Shown: piece after piece, positions 1-12,577 of the stretch | How the letters are laid out: every line of letters starts with the position of its first letter | How positions within the stretch are numbered: position 1 is the stretch's first letter | Assembly (NCBI GenBank): GCA_963377175.1 | Contig: CAUJNA010000520.1 | Coordinates: 136,001 to 200,000 of the forward strand | Source of the DNA: Effrenium voratum | Taxonomy: Eukaryota; Sar; Dinophyceae; Suessiales; Symbiodiniaceae | Length of the DNA stretch: 64,000 bases | Direction: 5' to 3' | Notes under the pieces: generated by a model | Told to the model about the DNA's origin: nothing | Seen by the model: only the letters and a program-made list of their open reading frames with translations | The model's database searches: none | Position numbers and translations under genes: made by a program

Positions 1-1840
1 TAGCTAGGTGGTCTGCCGCGCTAAAAACTTTGAGTGCTGTTCCTTGGTTTTCCTTTGATTTGATTGTGGGCGGAACGGCGGAACCGCTTGAAGCAAGGTT
101 CTATTCTCATCTCCTTGGTGGTGCTGCCAGCTTGGCGCAGGCAGGAATTCGTTTTTTCGTGCAGCTTGGCACATGTTAGACCCTTTTTGAATTCATCTTC
201 GTTCGTGGACAGGGATTGTGTGAAGCAATGCAGTTGCCTTCCTTCGCACCGCAATTTGCAAGGCTGGCACGCTGGCATGGGAGTGGGTTCATGCGTGCCT
301 AGTTGGCAGATTTGACGTTGCCAATCAAGGAATTGCCGCTTTGGGTATTGACCGTGCTCTGCTATCGGGCCGTTCTCGAGCCGGAGCAGGGGAACCATGC
401 GTGTGTGTCACGCTGGTTCGAAAACGATGGCGAAAGGTTCTGGTCTTTGACGGGCAAAAGCGCTGCATGGGCGCGTTCAGCTTCGGAGCACCACTTTGCA
501 AGTGGTTTTCGGACGTGACGATTTGAATGACTCCTTGGGCATGCTTCTGGAACTTCTGGGCGACTGCTAGTGAGCGCCTTCCGCTTTCCGCCGCAAGTGC
601 CGCGACCGAGCTAGGCGACATTCCCGACCTATCAACCCATCCTCTCAGTGGCGCTGCCGTGTTAGGAGGCTTTTAATACGTGGACGATATTCCTGAAGAG
701 CACCCTGAGCTTTCTGCCAAAGACTTCTGAGGGTCGCACACAAACACCTCAGTGATCTGGGCGACCTCTCAATCTTCTCAGGGCTCGGCTGCGTTGCTGC
801 GCCGCGCTTTTGTTTGGGGGACCGCCGCCTTCAAGTGGTTTTTTTTTCTTCTTTTTTTTTTTCTCTTTTTTTTCTCTTCTTCTTTTTTTCTTTCCACACG
901 TCAAGTGTCTGTTGCGTTTGATGCGGGCACTTTTGTCTGATACTTTAGTGATATGAAAGACACGCATCGCTGACATCGCCTGGCGATTTGATTGGTTCAA
1001 GCATGCGGCGCTTCTTCTTGATGAGTCTCAGCCTCATCAAGTCCGACCGATAGCTTGGGCAACATTCCCGATGGGCGACATTGAGTTGCTTTGGGGTCGA
1101 CGCTTCTGGGACGTTCTCTTCGGCCACGCTGCAGCTTCTAGAAACACCACCCTTCAAACGCTCTTCAACCGCAAACTTGGCCTCCACGGTGTTGCTGGAT
1201 GGTGCGTTTCGCAACATGTAAGCCAGAGTTCTGGGCGACGCTTTCGTTTTGCACTTTTCGAGCAGCATTTCTGACTAGCGGCAAACACAGCTCCTGATCT
1301 GAGCAACGCTCTTTCGCTGCAATGACTGGCCGCGCTTCTGAGTAGCACTTCGGGCAGCGCGTGTGACCGATCCGAGCGACTGGACGGAAAGGCAGGTCGA
1401 AGTCTCATGCTCTTGATGGATGCATCGGAGCACCGCTTAGACTTTCAAGACTCTTGCCAGTGTTTTGAGAAAAGCTTTGAGCCACACTTTCTGCTGACGA
1501 ACGTCACTCTCTCTTTGAGACTCTCTCTTGTTCCTTTTCTTTTTCGGTTTTGTTCTCCCTGCAGACAAATACTTTGACGAAGTCTCGGAGCGACATCTCT
1601 CAACGGCCGGCCATCTCACTGGATGGCCACAGCCAGCCTGGCCAACCAAGCCACCTGTCACTGCCAGCCACCAGTCACTGCCAGCAGATTGGCTCAACTT
1701 CCGCGAGGTTGAACCGGCGAATTGTGGACTTTATCCTCAAAATGTCCCCGGGGTGCAGGTATATTCTCCACACCGTGATGACTTTGATGAGACATAGGAA
1801 GGACGGAGCTGCCACTTCTGAAAGCTTGTGGCACATTGAC
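1..1840. repeat. gene-poor start with degenerate repeats
   Basis: I read no convincing exon here. A loose motif resembling cttctgggcgac recurs near 547, 758, 1222, 1298 and 1372, the last three about 75 bp apart, and a relative reading gcgacattcccga is found near 616 and 1065. A T-rich pyrimidine tract fills 838-895. The region could be intron of a gene that starts outside the window. Confidence 0.35.
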
Positions 1841-1845
1841 CGTTT

Positions 1846-1932
1846 CGATCGCCGATCGCCGAGGAGGAGCGGGTGGCAAAGAAGCTTGCACAAATGGTGC
1901 ACCAAGACCGAGAGGCGCGCTTGCGCTTATGA
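1846..1932 (+). CDS. possible short charged exon
   Basis: One frame reads a helical, charged stretch containing AEEERVAKKLAQMVHQD and then a TGA at 1930. GC-rich third positions and the Glu/Arg/Lys pattern look coding, but there is no domain to identify it. It may be the last exon of a gene beginning outside the window, or an internal exon ending near 1926. It precedes the cold-shock-like gene on the same strand. Confidence 0.4.
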   Translation, partial: RSPIAEEERVAKKLAQMVHQDREARLRL

Positions 1933-2232
1933 CGGGCTTGGGTCTGAGTGAGTGCTTCCTTTGGCCCAGGAGCATAGCGTGTCGGACGATAAGCTGACTG
2001 AGAGCAGTGAGGAACTAGACGCCTACCTAGGATGCTAAGGATGCGATGGATGCGAAGCAGCCAAACGCCTCGCTCGGCGCAAGTGTGAACCCGAGATGGC
2101 CTGCCGTCTCGTTCGAGGGCCCTGAGACGCTCGGAAGTGGACAAAACAAACGGCGGTCTAGATCCTCACGTTTGGCACACGCCAGGGCAAGAGCAAGCGG
2201 CCTTGCCTAGGCCTGCCCTGCTTCAGCAGAGT

Positions 2233-5200
2233 CCCGGGGAGGATATCTTTAGCCTGAAAGGCGGGTTTTGGGCCGTTTCAAAGGCCGCTTTTCGAGCCAG
2301 TTCTCCAAACTCAGGTCTGAGCTGTGCCTTTGAGCCCATCTCAATGAAGGCGGGGGTCGTCGAAGGCGTTTTTTGTTCATCTCGAGCGCCCATTCTGCAA
2401 ATCGCTGAGGATGGCAAGATGCAGGCAAGAAATCTGCAGGCGCGGCTGAAACAATGCGCCAGCGAAGGTCTATGCCATGCACAGTCAGCATTGCGAGTAC
2501 GCTTGCCTGGAGCTACTTTGTCCACTGGATTCCAAATGAAGGTCTTTGGCGGAGACGGCGTGATGATGTTGGGATCCATCAAGTGCCCCGCAAGCGCAGC
2601 ATGGAAACCGATGTGAGGAGCTTCTTGTGCCGATTTGAGGACTTACAACCCTAAGAACCAGTCCCGGCCTGAGATAAACATGTTTGGCTCTCCTTACAGC
2701 TGACTGATGGTGCCCTATGGCGACTGACGTTGAGGTATGGCTTCATCGAAACTTCTATGCTGGATGGCGATGTCTATTTCAAGGGCCAGGACAGATCGAT
2801 GTTCAGGGGGCTGAAGCAGTGTGCTATTTGCATGGCCGGGATATGTTTCAACATTTGTTTCTTCTTTTCTGCAAGCGACAGATTCCGGACTTCAAAAGCA
2901 GACGGTGTTCTTAGCCCACAGCCGCCAAAGTTACTTGAGCAGACAAAGGGCAAGCCTTGGCCATGAATTTTGATAGGGAACCACCCCTCCCCCCCGAAGT
3001 GGGACATGACTCCCCATCCCCGAAGTTTGATGTCGGATCCTTTGGACCCCACCGATTCCCCGCCTCAGAACTCCGTGAGGATTTGCCCATGGGCCTGGCT
3101 GGAACTGACGTGAAGGGCTTCCAAGCGCGAGCCCGAGAACTTCGCTCGATTGTTTTTCGAGGAACTTCCGGGCAAGGAAACACGTTTTGCAGGGGGGTCA
3201 ACAGCACCCACAGTGGGCCACCTGAGTCACACTCAAAACCTGGGTAGAATGTTAAGGGACGATCCCAAGCAGGAATAGCTGCGGAATTCCGCCTTCAGCC
3301 CCGAAGGGTTCCGTGAGAAGTCGCAGTTGAGGTTCGCTTCTCAGCGACCACCTTGAAAGACGGCAAGATGCAGGCGCGAACGTTCGATTTTTTGGCCACT
3401 GCCCGCACGAGTTCACCCCCGAGTTCAGCTTAGGCCCGGGACATCTTGGTGGCGCTCTTAGACCTTTCGCTGACGTGTGGGCCCTCGTTTTTCCGAGACA
3501 CTTGAGTTGTGGGGAATGACCAAATCCGTGATACAACAACATTGGCTTTCCAAAGACGAACACCAAAAAAAAAGGGGGGAGATTCCCAAAAGTATCACAG
3601 AAGTGGTTGGAGACACCCCGAGTGAGAATCACAAGCCTTGAGGTGGTTGGGCTGGCCGGGGCACCAGGCATGTTGCCCATTGCCGATCTCGAGTTGCCAT
3701 GGGGTCAAAGTCGGCAAGCCAAAGGTCTAATTCATACGAGCGATCAAAACCTCTGGAAGACCAAGCAGAAAAACGATAACTGCCCAAGGTCCTTTGGCTA
3801 TACAAGAGGTTTCGCAAGCTGCTCATATTATGGGATTGATCATTGATCAGAAGGTCCTTCGGCGGGAAACCACTAAACAGATATTCATGGTCAATATGGG
3901 GGCCCCTCGGAACATTGATCAACCCCCATATGGCCATGGGTCAAAAGCCCCCAATCCCACTGAAATAGGTTCTAAAATGGGTGGTGCACCTACCCGAAAA
4001 TGTTTCCATTGGTTTTGACCCACAGCCATATGTCGTATGTCTTTCTGGTTGCAACGCGCATCTCTTATGTGCTGTTGCTTTCACTTTGCAGGCATGCCTA
4101 TGAGTCCTGAGCTCAGAGCCCACGCCAAAAAGTGCTCCCGGCGATGGAAGCGAAGGCGCGCCCGCGCCGAGCCCCATGACCCTTCCGCCGCGCATGACGC
4201 CGAGGGCGCGCAACTCAGCGGAGCTGTGCAGTGGGGGGGGGGTAGTTTGTTGAGCCGCTCAGAGCATAGCATCAATGCCTGAGGCTGCGTGATAGAGAGA
4301 CTGCTCATGAATGTGTGTGTGTGTGGGTCGAGAAGGAGAGAGTAATACAAGCAAGTGATACACCCGACAGATGTGAAAGGGCAGCATGAAGCTATGCCAT
4401 GCTGATATTTGTCAGCAATCTCCAAGCGCAAACTGCTTAAAGAAGAGTTGGAGAGAGGCCTTATTTTTCCGCCATGCGAATCAGCGGTTTGGGCAGCGCA
4501 TGCCAGGCACTGCCAACGATGCAGCCTCGCATGGCCCCTGCCCCCATGGCCCATATGGCCCCTATGGCCCCACCCATGGCTCCCGTCCCTACGAGTGCTC
4601 CGGCCGAGCGCGCAGTGGGCCACCTGGCAAGCATTTGGCCCTACAGTGGTTGCGAAATCCATTTCTCGCCAGCTAAGCAATGGAATTGATGACTCCCCGT
4701 GTAAATACCAACAAACAATGGTTTTTCATGGATTGAAAGTGGTGCAGAGTTTCGTCCATCCACAGTAGAATTGGTGACGCGCTTTATGGCTGGTGATTCA
4801 ATGATCCTCCCTCCGTAGGATACACCTGTGTCTTCAGACAACGTGCATGGCAATCCAGGAACATGCGGCGAGTGTGCACTTGCTGGCAGGCTTTTTCTGA
4901 GTTGCAGTTGCTTTGACCTTCTCACTTGCATTGGGGCACCTTCTTGTTTGCCATCTTGGGCACTTGTTTCGATTTGCAAAAGTGTGGAGATTTTGCCCAG
5001 ACACCAGTTGGCTGCTTTTGTCGTGGTGCATGAGGGTGTGAGGAGACAAGAGGCAAGGCTTGGCAAATTGACAAGTGTAACGCCGTGCTTTGCTGCTGTT
5101 GTTTTCTTTCCTGCAGTTTTGTTCTGGTGTATCTTGGATGTGTATTCTGAGTGTTTCCCAAAATGGAAGTGTCCATTCACGAAATCCTTTTGCTTTGCCG

Positions 5201-5824
5201 CATCCTTCTCGTTGAGGCATCACCATTCCCGATGGATTTCGGATGGTTGGGACGGTGAACAATTTTGATGCGGCGAAGGCTTTCCTCTCCGCGTGTGTTC
5301 TGTGACTGTGGCAGTGATATTGTGCTTTCGCCATGTGGATTTCGCTGTGGACTTGAGTGTGTGTTTTGAGCAGTGGCACGGTTTGCACATTTGCATTGAG
5401 CATGTATTTCTCTTTTCAAATTCGGTGACCCTCAGGCTGGAGGGGTTCTTTGCATATTGTCTCTTTTGGTTCTGTTGAGTTGCTTCATAAGGCTGAAGGT
5501 GGGACCTTTGCGAATCATACCCCCGAATCATATCCCTTTGAAACGAATGCTGCAAGATGCAACTGTTCTTCTTCCGTTTTTGTTGTTTACTGTTTCCAGA
5601 ACAACCCCTACCAGCGCTACCTACTACTAATACTGCTGCTGCTTCTGCAACTACTACTGGTCCTGCTACTACTACTACTACTACTACTACGACTACAACC
5701 ACTGGTACTGCTGCTACTACTACTACTACTACTACTACTAGTACTATACTACTACTGCTGGTCCTACCACTACTACTATTGGTACTACTCCTAGTACTAC
5801 TACTACTCCTACTATTAGTCCTAG

Positions 5825-5859
<35 letters not shown>

Positions 5860-5931
5860 GTACTACGACTGCTGCTACTACCACTACTACTACTACTAGT
5901 ACTACTACTACTACTACTACTACTAGTACTA

Positions 5932-6017
<86 letters not shown>

Positions 6018-9000
6018 CCAGCGAATCATACCCCCAAATCACATCCCAAAGCATACCCCCAAAGCATACCCGCGAATCACACGCCGCACTCAAACCTTCC
6101 TGCCCGGCCACCGTTGCAAAATGCAAACCCTATGCTGTGCACAGCCGCCGTGTGACTCATGCGATGGGTTCCCGGCGCAATGGCCCACACTGCCCTTGGC
6201 CTAAGCGGTCGCACCTTGGCCATGACGGCCCACGGAAAAATGATCCAACAGGCGGACTGGCGGACTGGCTGTCACCCGAAGACGCGCGCACAACAAGCAG
6301 CACGCGAGCGACGTCTTATTTAAGATAGGACCAAATCAGGATGCGTGCGCCGAACCGTCAAGCGAAGGCTGAGAGTCGGCCGAGATCCATGAGTTTACAA
6401 CTGCTTTCCATCACGGCACGTCTTCTTTTTGGGACCCTCAAAGATGAAAGGTGTCCTTTGCTTGCCTGTAAAACCCGCTAAACAAGAGGGCACCAACTCC
6501 GAAAAAGACGAGCCACCCATGTGAAGCTGCCGAGGGGTTTGGCTTCATTTGCGCGCCCAACTTTCCTGCTGCCGCTTGGCTCAGCAATTTTGCTTGCGTT
6601 TCTGGTTCAGTTGGTTTGGGTTTCACAGAGTTTCAGCTCGCCGTAGGATGTCTACTTCAAGGGCGAGAGTGAGGTCTGTATGCCTGGTCAAGAGGCCAGG
6701 GCTGGCTTGCCTCTTGTTCGAGAGATGCAGGGAACGAGAAATGTAGTGACCCGAATTCTTAGGGGATTCGTGGGTTCCTTCTTCTCCCACCGGGAAAAAT
6801 GGCCAAACCCTAGCTTTAGCGCTGGCAAGTTTCAAGAGTTCCCAGGTCGTCTTCATCTTGCAGTACACCCAAGATGGCAAGCCGCAAGCCAGAGAGGCCG
6901 AAACGAACGTTTCGTTTCGTTTTGCCCCCGATCGCGCGCGCGCGCGCGCGGTTGGCACGTCGGGCGCCCTGATCCCTGGAGGTATCGCCGCCAATGCAAG
7001 CAGGTGAGCTCTTTGTCGCATCCTTAAGGGTTGCAACTGGCAACTGGGTGTGTCTTTTGGGGAGCCCTTTTGCTCAAGGGAAACCCTTGCCATTTTGTGG
7101 GCCCTCCAATTGGCCAGGCTGTCTTTTGAGGAGTCGAGATCTAGCTACGTTTGTGCTGAGTCTGGGATAGTTCGACGTTACAACGCCAAGAATGGTTCAG
7201 GCCTCAGCATCTGCGAAGTTGGCTTCCGCAATATGTTTTCTCTGTGTGTGTGTGTTTGCAAGTGTTTGTGTGTCTTGGTTTGCTTGCTTGCTTGTTGCTT
7301 GTTTATTCGTTATTTCGCTCATTTGCAATGTGTGTGGTCACATTGACATGTATACTCGGTCGGTGTGTGTGTGTGTGTCGTGTGTGTGTGTGTGTGTGTG
7401 TGTTAGTTATTCTCTCTGTATGTGTATCCTTCGATTTGCAAGATACAGTGACAGCATCATGCTCATGATGAATAGCGACATGTAGTTCTCGAGCTTCCGA
7501 TTGATCTCTATTGGGGACCAACACCCTTTAATCATTCTGATGGCGCCAAAATGGACGGCTCTCGGAGTTCAGGGGGCTGGAGGGCGGGCCATGTGTTCCC
7601 CCCTACTTTAAATTCATCAAAGAACCCAATCCTTAGCCCAACCCTATCCCAACTGAGCCCTAAGTTGGATGAAGAGTCAATGAAGGGTTGTGTTTGGGCT
7701 TGGCGAGTTTGCGCCTTTGGGTTTGTGCTCGAGTTTTGAGCCCTTGTCACAGCTGGCCAGGCGAACCAACGGGCATAATGGACCGAAGCGAATTGGATTG
7801 CGACCTAGGCTATGGCTTCCTGCACGTGGAAGGACGGCCGCAGGACGCGTATCGATGGCTCGTGCATTTTTTTGTTTTTTATTCTGAGATGCTCTTCTCA
7901 CTTGCAGGTACCCCTGGCCTTCATTGGTGCCGGTTTGAATTGGTAGTTTGGGGGGGGGTCTTGTAGAGGGTGAACGGGAAACCACCTCCTAACCACCACT
8001 TCAAGCCGGGCTCCAGAAAACAAGCTGGTGGCTCAAGTCTTGCCTCTGGGCCTCGCCTTTTGGGAGGACGTCTACTTCCAGCGGAAGGACCTGCCGCCTG
8101 ACATCCAGGAGCAGCCCCTGGAGGGCGCCCAGTTCCAATTCACCGTGGCCACAGTGGGAGGCAAGGTGCAAGCGCAGGCGCGGAATTTGGCTGTGGTTGT
8201 CAAAACCGTTTTGGGATCCCATTTTGGGATAGGTGCACCACCCATTTTAGTCTATTTTAGTGGGGATTGGGATGTTCACTGGGGTTTATTGGATTTTGAC
8301 CCATGGCCATTTGGGGAGGCGGCAATTGGGTGACCGAAAAATCGGAACATCGGAAGCCTAGGACCTCGAGTGGCTGGCGATGCCGCCTGCAAAGCGGCCA
8401 GGCACGCTGCGACGGCGAGGCGGCGACGAAATCGCCGGATCGCCAGGCGAGATGGCGCCAGAACCTCCTGCCAAGAGGCGGGGCCCGGAAGTGAAGCAGT
8501 TAGCCACGGGTTCCGGCATAGGCTGACGAGGGAAGAGGGGAGCGCGTCGCAACTGCATTCAGGCCGAGGCCCACCATGTCGCAGGCATGGGGCAGTGACA
8601 TGTCTTCCCCAGAATTAGCTTCCGATTTTTTGGGGTCCCCTTTGTTTTCCAACCAGGCAAAAAAGATATATATCTTTCGCTGGGGTCCGAGTTTTCCAGC
8701 CTAGATGTGAGCCGAGCCGAGATCCCAAAGCGGCGAGCCGCGTGCGTCGTTTCAGGGTGGCACGATTCGGGTGCAGCGGTCTGAGGCCTAAGTGAGTGGT
8801 GTTCTCGCTGGAACTGGCTTGAGCACAGCCAAGCCCATGTCCGCTTTGACATGTAAGGCAACCACATGTGGGTCCTATCTACATAGAATACATAATACAA
8901 GTAATATCTTCTTCTTTTCTTCTTCTTATCCCAGAGGTCCAAGTAGCTTCTAAGTCTAAGGAGGTACTTAGACCCCTTTCCCCCAGAAGCCATCCTCAGG

Positions 9001-12000
9001 AGGTACTGGACGCTCTGGGTATTACCATTACTAGTATATGCAATGGAAGGTGTCCTTGTGACCTCTTCTCACACCGTCCGAACCCGAATCGGCACAAAGG
9101 AAGCCAAAGTGTGCCTAGGCCGGCCTCGGCACCGGCGCCGGCAGGCGGGTTCGGCTCCGAGAAACGTGGGGAAGAGATGGCTGTGGGTCGAAACCAATGG
9201 TACCATTTTGGGGTAGGTGCACCACTCATTTTAGTCTATTTTAGTGGGGATTGGGATGTTCACTGGGGGTACGGGAGTTTGACCTCACGGATGAGCCACA
9301 ATCAAAACTCGGGTAGATGAAGGTTAGTAGGGGACAATCCCCTGGCCAGAAATAGCTTTGGATATCCGCCCTCTTAATTCTTGAAGCATGGTTCTGGGTA
9401 GACTTTTGACTCATATGGGTCTGTCTTTTTTGGAGTTGGTGCCGCGTTTTGGTTGATAAAGCACCCAAAATGGGGGGTCTAAATCCCAAAACCGACAACG
9501 TGAAGTGACAAGATTGCACACCTGGAGGACTCTTTGATACACAAATAAGTGCTCCAGACTGTTTTTGGCATTCGAGCCTCTTTTTTTCTGCTCCAATCCA
9601 ATTCGAGCACTTTTTGAGGTTGCCTAGCTGCTTGGTGAAGTGCCCGAGAGAAAATGAGCCCGCAACTCGTGCGCAATTTCCCGCTACAATTCCAAAAAGT
9701 GTGCAAAGCCAAAGCTCTGCCCCGCAATCTGTGCGTTTGCATGTGCTTGCATTTACCATTACTCGCGCAGTTGTTTGCGACGAAAGCTCGAGCAAACATT
9801 TGTGTATCAATGGGTCCTGCAGGCAGTTTGCAAATTGAATCCTCAGTATTATCGCCCCTTTCTCTGACATCATGACCCCTATTGTCATCAGCACAACCGT
9901 GTTTTGTTGACAACCCACCCCTCTGCAGCGCGTGTCCTCAAAACTTAAGATGGGGACCGCAAAACAGAAGGGTCTGTCTTTTTTTGAGGTTACCCTTTTG
10001 GGTTGGTTTCAAAGGGAAACCAAAAGGACACCACCCAATTTGGCAGTTACCCCACAGATGCTCAGACTGTACAAGCAAACTGAAGAAAGATCAAAGAGAA
10101 ACTGGGAACATCGCAAAGGAAGGAGTCATGGTTTGGAGGAAATGGGGAAACCCGCAGACGACATTTTTGACCCAGACCCATTTAACAGTCGACGTGTCCC
10201 TTTTGCCTTTCGAGAGCACGGTCCCTTGGCCTCAGTGCAGGAGATCGACTGATGGGCATGGTCAAGTCTTTCAACCCACAGAAGGCGCGATTTCGTGATG
10301 ACTCGAAATGCCAGAAGGATTGCTCTCATTTCCAGGATTTGACTCAGACATGACATCCAGTTGATCTGTCTGCATGTTGCTTTTTCCGTAAAACCCCCCG
10401 TTTCTGGCCTGCAACTGGCCGGGAAATCATGGCCAGGCAGGCCTGTCCATAGCTCCCATGCGCCATGTTTGCATACGAGATCCGAGGGGTTCGGCTTCAT
10501 CGGTTCCCCCGCGCTGCCGGGCGATGCAGGGGAACTCGGAGCCGGAAAGGGCAGTTCTCGAGCCCATGGCACGTGACCCATTGAACCGGAATCATCAGTG
10601 TTAGAGAGTCGTTCTAAGACCCTTGCTTTGTTTAGACTGAGGCTTGCTTTTTGTTCGGCGGTTTGTGCAGGGTTCGAGTCGCGGACGCTCCGCGGAAGCG
10701 CGGCGGAAGCTTGTGACTGAAAGGTGGACAGTGTTTAGATCCCATGAAATCAGAATGATATGTAACGTCTTGTGTTTTTTTGTCTGCAGCGCGGAAGCTC
10801 TGCGGAAGCTCCGCGGAAGCTTTGTATGTGGGAGTCGTTCTAAAGGTCCAAATGTGATTCTCGAGCTGGAGCTGCGAAAGTGTACTCCGCGTACTACACT
10901 TGTGCTACAAAGTTGCGATTTGCGAGCCGGAGCTGCGGAAGTGTACTTCGCATACTACACTTGTACTACACTTGAACAACCGCCACGCTCAGCCGCTAGG
11001 GCTGAGAAAACGTCATTTGGCGCCAACGTGTTTCGATAGCGCCTTTTGTATCGGAAGCGCGGTGGAAGCCTGAAAGCGAAACAGACCGGGAATAGACATT
11101 TAGCCCAACCCCTGACGTGGTTCTGCAGGAACAAAAGAAGTTACACGCATATTCAGGAGTTGGTCAATATTCCATTTAAGGGGGGACCATGGGCAACTTT
11201 CGCATGGGTGAAATCTCATCTTATTGGTTTTCCAACCACTGGTCCATGCTTAGGATCAACCCCCATATTTCTTCCCCCGAATGAGCTCCCACGAGGATCT
11301 TGCCTCGTCCTTTTCCGGTCAAATCCCGCTCTCGGTTTTTGTTTGTGTCTGCTTTTTCGGGGGTCCTCTTTGGCCTTTGTTTTGCACGAACCCGGCCGGA
11401 AGTATGGTTTTTTTGCCGGTCCGGTTCGCTTCCGGCCCAGATCTAATCCGGTGCGCGTCCCGCTTGCGCGAAGTCCGGATGTGAGGCCTACTTCTCCGCC
11501 AAGAGCCTGCCAGAGGCCTTCCGTGCGATGCCGCTGAATAACCGCCAGGCTGGGACGGGCGTGAAAAGACACATTCATATGAGTCACAATCAAAAACCCG
11601 GAATAAAAATGGTTGACCGAACCATGTAGGGAAATACAAAGGCGGCTGCAGCTGTTTATGGCTGGGATTGTCCCTTTCTAACATTCATCTACCCGGATTT
11701 TGATTGTGGCTCATATGGATTGAAGTTTTATTACCCACCATTTTTCAGGGGTTCTCCATTAAAATTCATAGCCATATAGCTGGCAGGCTTGCGAGTGATG
11801 AGATCGATTTTGTTCTGCCAGCTTGGTTTCTTCGGGCAAATGTGAGGACGCACCCCAAAAAAGTCGTTGGAACCCCACGAAAAGGACCCCCCCCCAACAA
11901 AAGGGAACCTTGAGTCAAGCCGAGTCTGGCTGGGTCCGTTTGGGTTTCTCGTCCACTTCACGTGTGTATATTTGTTATGCACGTGTCTTGGGGAGAATAT

Positions 12001-12117
12001 CCGGGCGCTCACGCCCGCGCTCGAAGATATTTTCTCGGAAGCGGTTTCCGAGGTCAGCTTTACGCCCTTCCAGACGGCGGATGGCAAGCTGCAAGCGCAG
12101 AGTATCCAGGAGACTCC
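2233..12117 (+). CDS. multi-domain cold-shock-like (OB-fold) protein, many exons
   Basis: Separate exons give the three parts of a cold-shock domain again and again. RNP1-like part: RYGFIET near 2733, EGFGFICAP at 6532, LGYGFLHVEG near 7805, EGFGFIGSP at 10484. RNP2-like part: EDIFSLKG at 2239, GDVYFKGQD near 2772, DVYFKGESE at 6647, DVYFQRKDL at 8067, CEAYFSAKSL near 11480. Final strands: EDGKMQARNL at 2407, FQARAREL near 3120, LKDGKMQARTF near 3353, FILQYTQDGKPQAREAE at 6852, VGGKVQAQARNL near 8154, FTPFQTADGKLQAQ near 12059. Linker exons at about 4480-4620 (Met/Ala/Pro-rich) and 8362-8523 (Pro/Arg-rich) lie between domains. Such domains bind single-stranded nucleic acid; an RNA-binding role is inferred. 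At least four or five domains are present. Start, stop and several borders are not resolved, and more than one gene could be involved. Confidence 0.72.
3226..3300 (+). mobile_element. family B fragment
   Basis: Family B elements are about 120-140 bp with ends TGAGTCACAATCAAAACCCGG and contain agtaagggacaatccc, tagctgcgg and catggttctgggtagacc blocks. This left half lacks the distal end and precedes the exon at 3327. Confidence 0.75.
3931..4028 (-). mobile_element. family A inverted-repeat element
   Basis: Family A elements are about 115-130 bp, begin TGGCTGTGGGTCAAAA, end TTTTGACCCATGGCCA, and contain a central ggtaggtgcaccaccc block and agtctattttagtgggg. No coding capacity, so non-autonomous. 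This copy is reversed and slightly short. Confidence 0.88.
4690..6520. other. gene-poor stretch around a trinucleotide array
   Basis: Between the Met/Pro-rich exon near 4.5 kb and the domain exon at 6532 I see no convincing exon. It holds moderately AT-rich unique sequence to about 5.6 kb, the CTA/CTG array, and a family D element at about 6418-6520. It reads as a long intron of the cold-shock-like gene. Confidence 0.4.
5617..6016 (+). repeat. CTA/CTG trinucleotide array, 400 bp
   Basis: Mostly CTA units with scattered CTG, GTA and CCT, ending in a pure CTG run of about 23 units at 5947-6016. It creates spurious poly-Leu, poly-Thr, poly-Ser and poly-Gln ORFs on both strands. It lies in presumed intron. 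Confidence 0.95.
7237..7405 (+). repeat. GT-rich microsatellite cluster
   Basis: Runs of GT at 7237-7252 and 7363-7402, separated by GTTT and GCTT units. Confidence 0.85.
8188..8309 (+). mobile_element. family A element at exon edge
   Basis: Complete copy that starts within two bases of the end of the QAQARNL exon, so it sits at the 5' border of an intron. Confidence 0.9.
9178..9288 (+). mobile_element. family A element abutting a family B element
   Basis: The right end is altered (tttgacctca), and a family B copy begins three bases later. Confidence 0.85.
9292..9414 (+). mobile_element. family B element
   Basis: Complete, but the right end is shortened by about 15 bp (gacttttgactca). Confidence 0.88.
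9969..10060 (+). mobile_element. family D inverted-repeat element
   Basis: Family D elements begin near GGGTGTGTCTTTTT and end AAAGACACACCC; the interior has a tacccttttgggttgg motif pairing with ccaaaaggacacc. They are less conserved than A-C. This copy has a weak right end. Confidence 0.65.
10850..10975 (+). repeat. two copies of the 61-bp repeat family
   Basis: Two diverged units containing gagctggagctgcgaaagtg, the same core as the array at 22.9 kb. Confidence 0.8.
11580..11713 (-). mobile_element. family B element, reversed
   Basis: Only reversed copy of this family I found; follows directly on the EAYFSAKSL exon. Confidence 0.85.
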
Positions 12118-12123
12118 GGACAG

Positions 12124-12172
12124 CTGGACTCGTGTGGACTCGTGTGTGGACTCGTGTGTGGACTCGTGGATT
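12124..12172 (+). repeat. short 12-bp tandem repeat
   Basis: About four units of tggactcgtgtg directly after the last cold-shock-like exon. Confidence 0.8.
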
Positions 12173-12307
12173 TCTGAAATTTTGCATTGAAATTTGGGCT
12201 ATGTGTGAGAGACAGGTTGCGCTCGTATCCAGGTTGCCTGAGACAGGCGCAAGGGCGCGTCGCCGCTAAGGCCAGCGAACTAGGTTGGGGCCAAGTGCGG
12301 AGTCAGA

Positions 12308-12577
12308 TGAGGCACAATCAAAACCTGGGTAAGTGACGGTTAAGGGACAATCCCCTGGCCATAACTAGCTGCGGATATCCGCCTTTTCAATTCTTGAAGC
12401 ATGGTTCTGGGTTTACCATTTTAACAATGTTGACCCCGGATTAATAAACCCGTCCCATTATTAGGGGGGTGCTCCCTCCAAAAGTGATGAATCCCCACTA
12501 AAAGGGGACACCCCCCTTTTAATCAACCAGGGGTTTATTAATCCGGGGTTAACATTACCGGGTTTTGATTATGACTC
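12308..12577 (+). mobile_element. family B element split by a nested family F element
   Basis: Left part ends near 12427 at ccattttaacaa and the right end resumes at 12555 with ttaccgggttttgattatga, giving a normal family B element once the insert is removed. Confidence 0.88.
12428..12554 (+). mobile_element. family F element nested in family B
   Basis: Family F has long arms: TGTTGACCCCGGATTAATAA at the left pairs with ttattaatccggggttaaca at the right. The interior holds a second palindrome around ggggtgctccctccaaaagt. Confidence 0.88.

Noticed and set aside
5220..6204. Long ORFs of 215 and 269 codons on both strands, poly-Leu, poly-Thr, poly-Ser and poly-Gln
   Set aside because: They are translations of the CTA/CTG array in different frames; there is no domain and no exon signal.
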